A stretch of DNA of 64,000 bases from Viridibacillus soli (GTDB taxonomy: Bacteria; Bacillota; Bacilli; Bacillales_A; Planococcaceae), in NCBI RefSeq assembly GCF_016612995.1, contig NZ_JAEOAH010000011.1:23287-87286 (forward strand). Reading direction: 5' to 3'. Shown piece after piece: positions 63,868 through 64,000 of the stretch; position 1 is the first letter of the stretch; every line of letters begins with the position of its first letter. Made by a program: the position numbers and the translations under genes. The notes beneath the pieces were generated by a model. The model had not been told where the DNA came from, made no database searches, and saw nothing but the letters and a program-made list of their open reading frames with translations.

Positions 63868-64000
63868 CAGGTGTGTTGATTAGGGGAATATTAGGTTGTT
63901 ATTTACCGTTAAAATTTTTTTTTTGTTCAATACTAACGTATGTTACTACAGTTTTTAGTTGCTTGTAGCGGAGGGTGCATGCCCGCGGAAAGCGAGCATC
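63868..64000. mobile_element. Third copy of the 225-bp element (cut by window end)
   Basis: Left end CAGGTGTGTTGATTA and the next 118 bases closely match the copy at 8205, into the GC-rich core (CCCGCGGAAAGCGAGCATC). The 9 bases before it are TAATGTTAT; that sequence is predicted again right after its right end. Confidence 0.8.

Noticed and set aside
1..64000. tRNA and rRNA genes
   Set aside because: No cloverleaf with a GGTTCGAATCC-type T-loop and no rRNA sequence was recognised on reading; a tRNA scan would settle it.

Overview
This is low-GC Firmicute chromosome. The gene families (opp operon, NamA-type old yellow enzyme, sbcDC, BmrC/BmrD-like exporter, T-box and S-box leaders, BirA boxes) and the frequent TTG starts preceded by strong GGAGG sites point to Bacillales, most like Lysinibacillus/Solibacillus (inference from gene content; no database was searched). 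No rRNA, tRNA or CRISPR was recognised.

Layout. 1-2.0 kb: end of a biotin locus (bioA 3' part, bioY, and a heavily deleted bioB). 2.1-7.8 kb (minus): oppABCDF oligopeptide importer. 8.2-16.1 kb: small genes, a chemotaxis receptor, a Cof-type HAD phosphatase, a P-loop protein, several decayed genes and two copies of a short transposable element. 16.7-21.8 kb: a promoter and SAM-I-type riboswitch ahead of metK-speA-speH-speE-speB, a self-contained route from arginine and methionine to spermidine. 22.4-25.4 kb: a scrapyard with a TnsC-like fragment, a fused IS1380/ISL3 remnant, a thioesterase remnant and a truncated lipoprotein. 25.5-29.2 kb: enoyl-CoA hydratase-like protein, Bcr-type MFS exporter, NSS sodium symporter. 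29.3-37.2 kb: a BirA box followed by bioY2, an acyl-CoA ligase, a thiolase-like protein, two hot-dog hydratase subunits, a ketoreductase, ecfA1-ecfA2-ecfT and a CHY zinc-finger gene. 37.8-42.0 kb: sbcDC. 42.2-43.9 kb: TetR regulator and NAD-epimerase sharing an operator. 44.8-48.5 kb: histidine phosphatase, namA, an orphan gene and a 670-bp GACTC minisatellite. 49.0-52.3 kb (minus): sugar-nucleotide genes and two duplicated short glycosyltransferases. 52.7-58.5 kb: T-box-controlled proC, MBL hydrolase, SDR, argGH. 58.9-62.5 kb: heterodimeric ABC exporter. 62.9-64.0 kb: DUF3784-like protein, decayed genes and a third copy of the transposable element running off the end.

How they fit. The clearest candidate for a little-described system is the BirA-controlled locus at 29.3-37.2 kb. 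It joins a biotin S-component, its own complete ECF energising module and a nearly complete CoA-dependent chain-elongation set, in a genome whose local bioB is dead. The second is a non-autonomous element with about 15-bp inverted termini and 9-bp target duplications, present three times here and once inside a gene.
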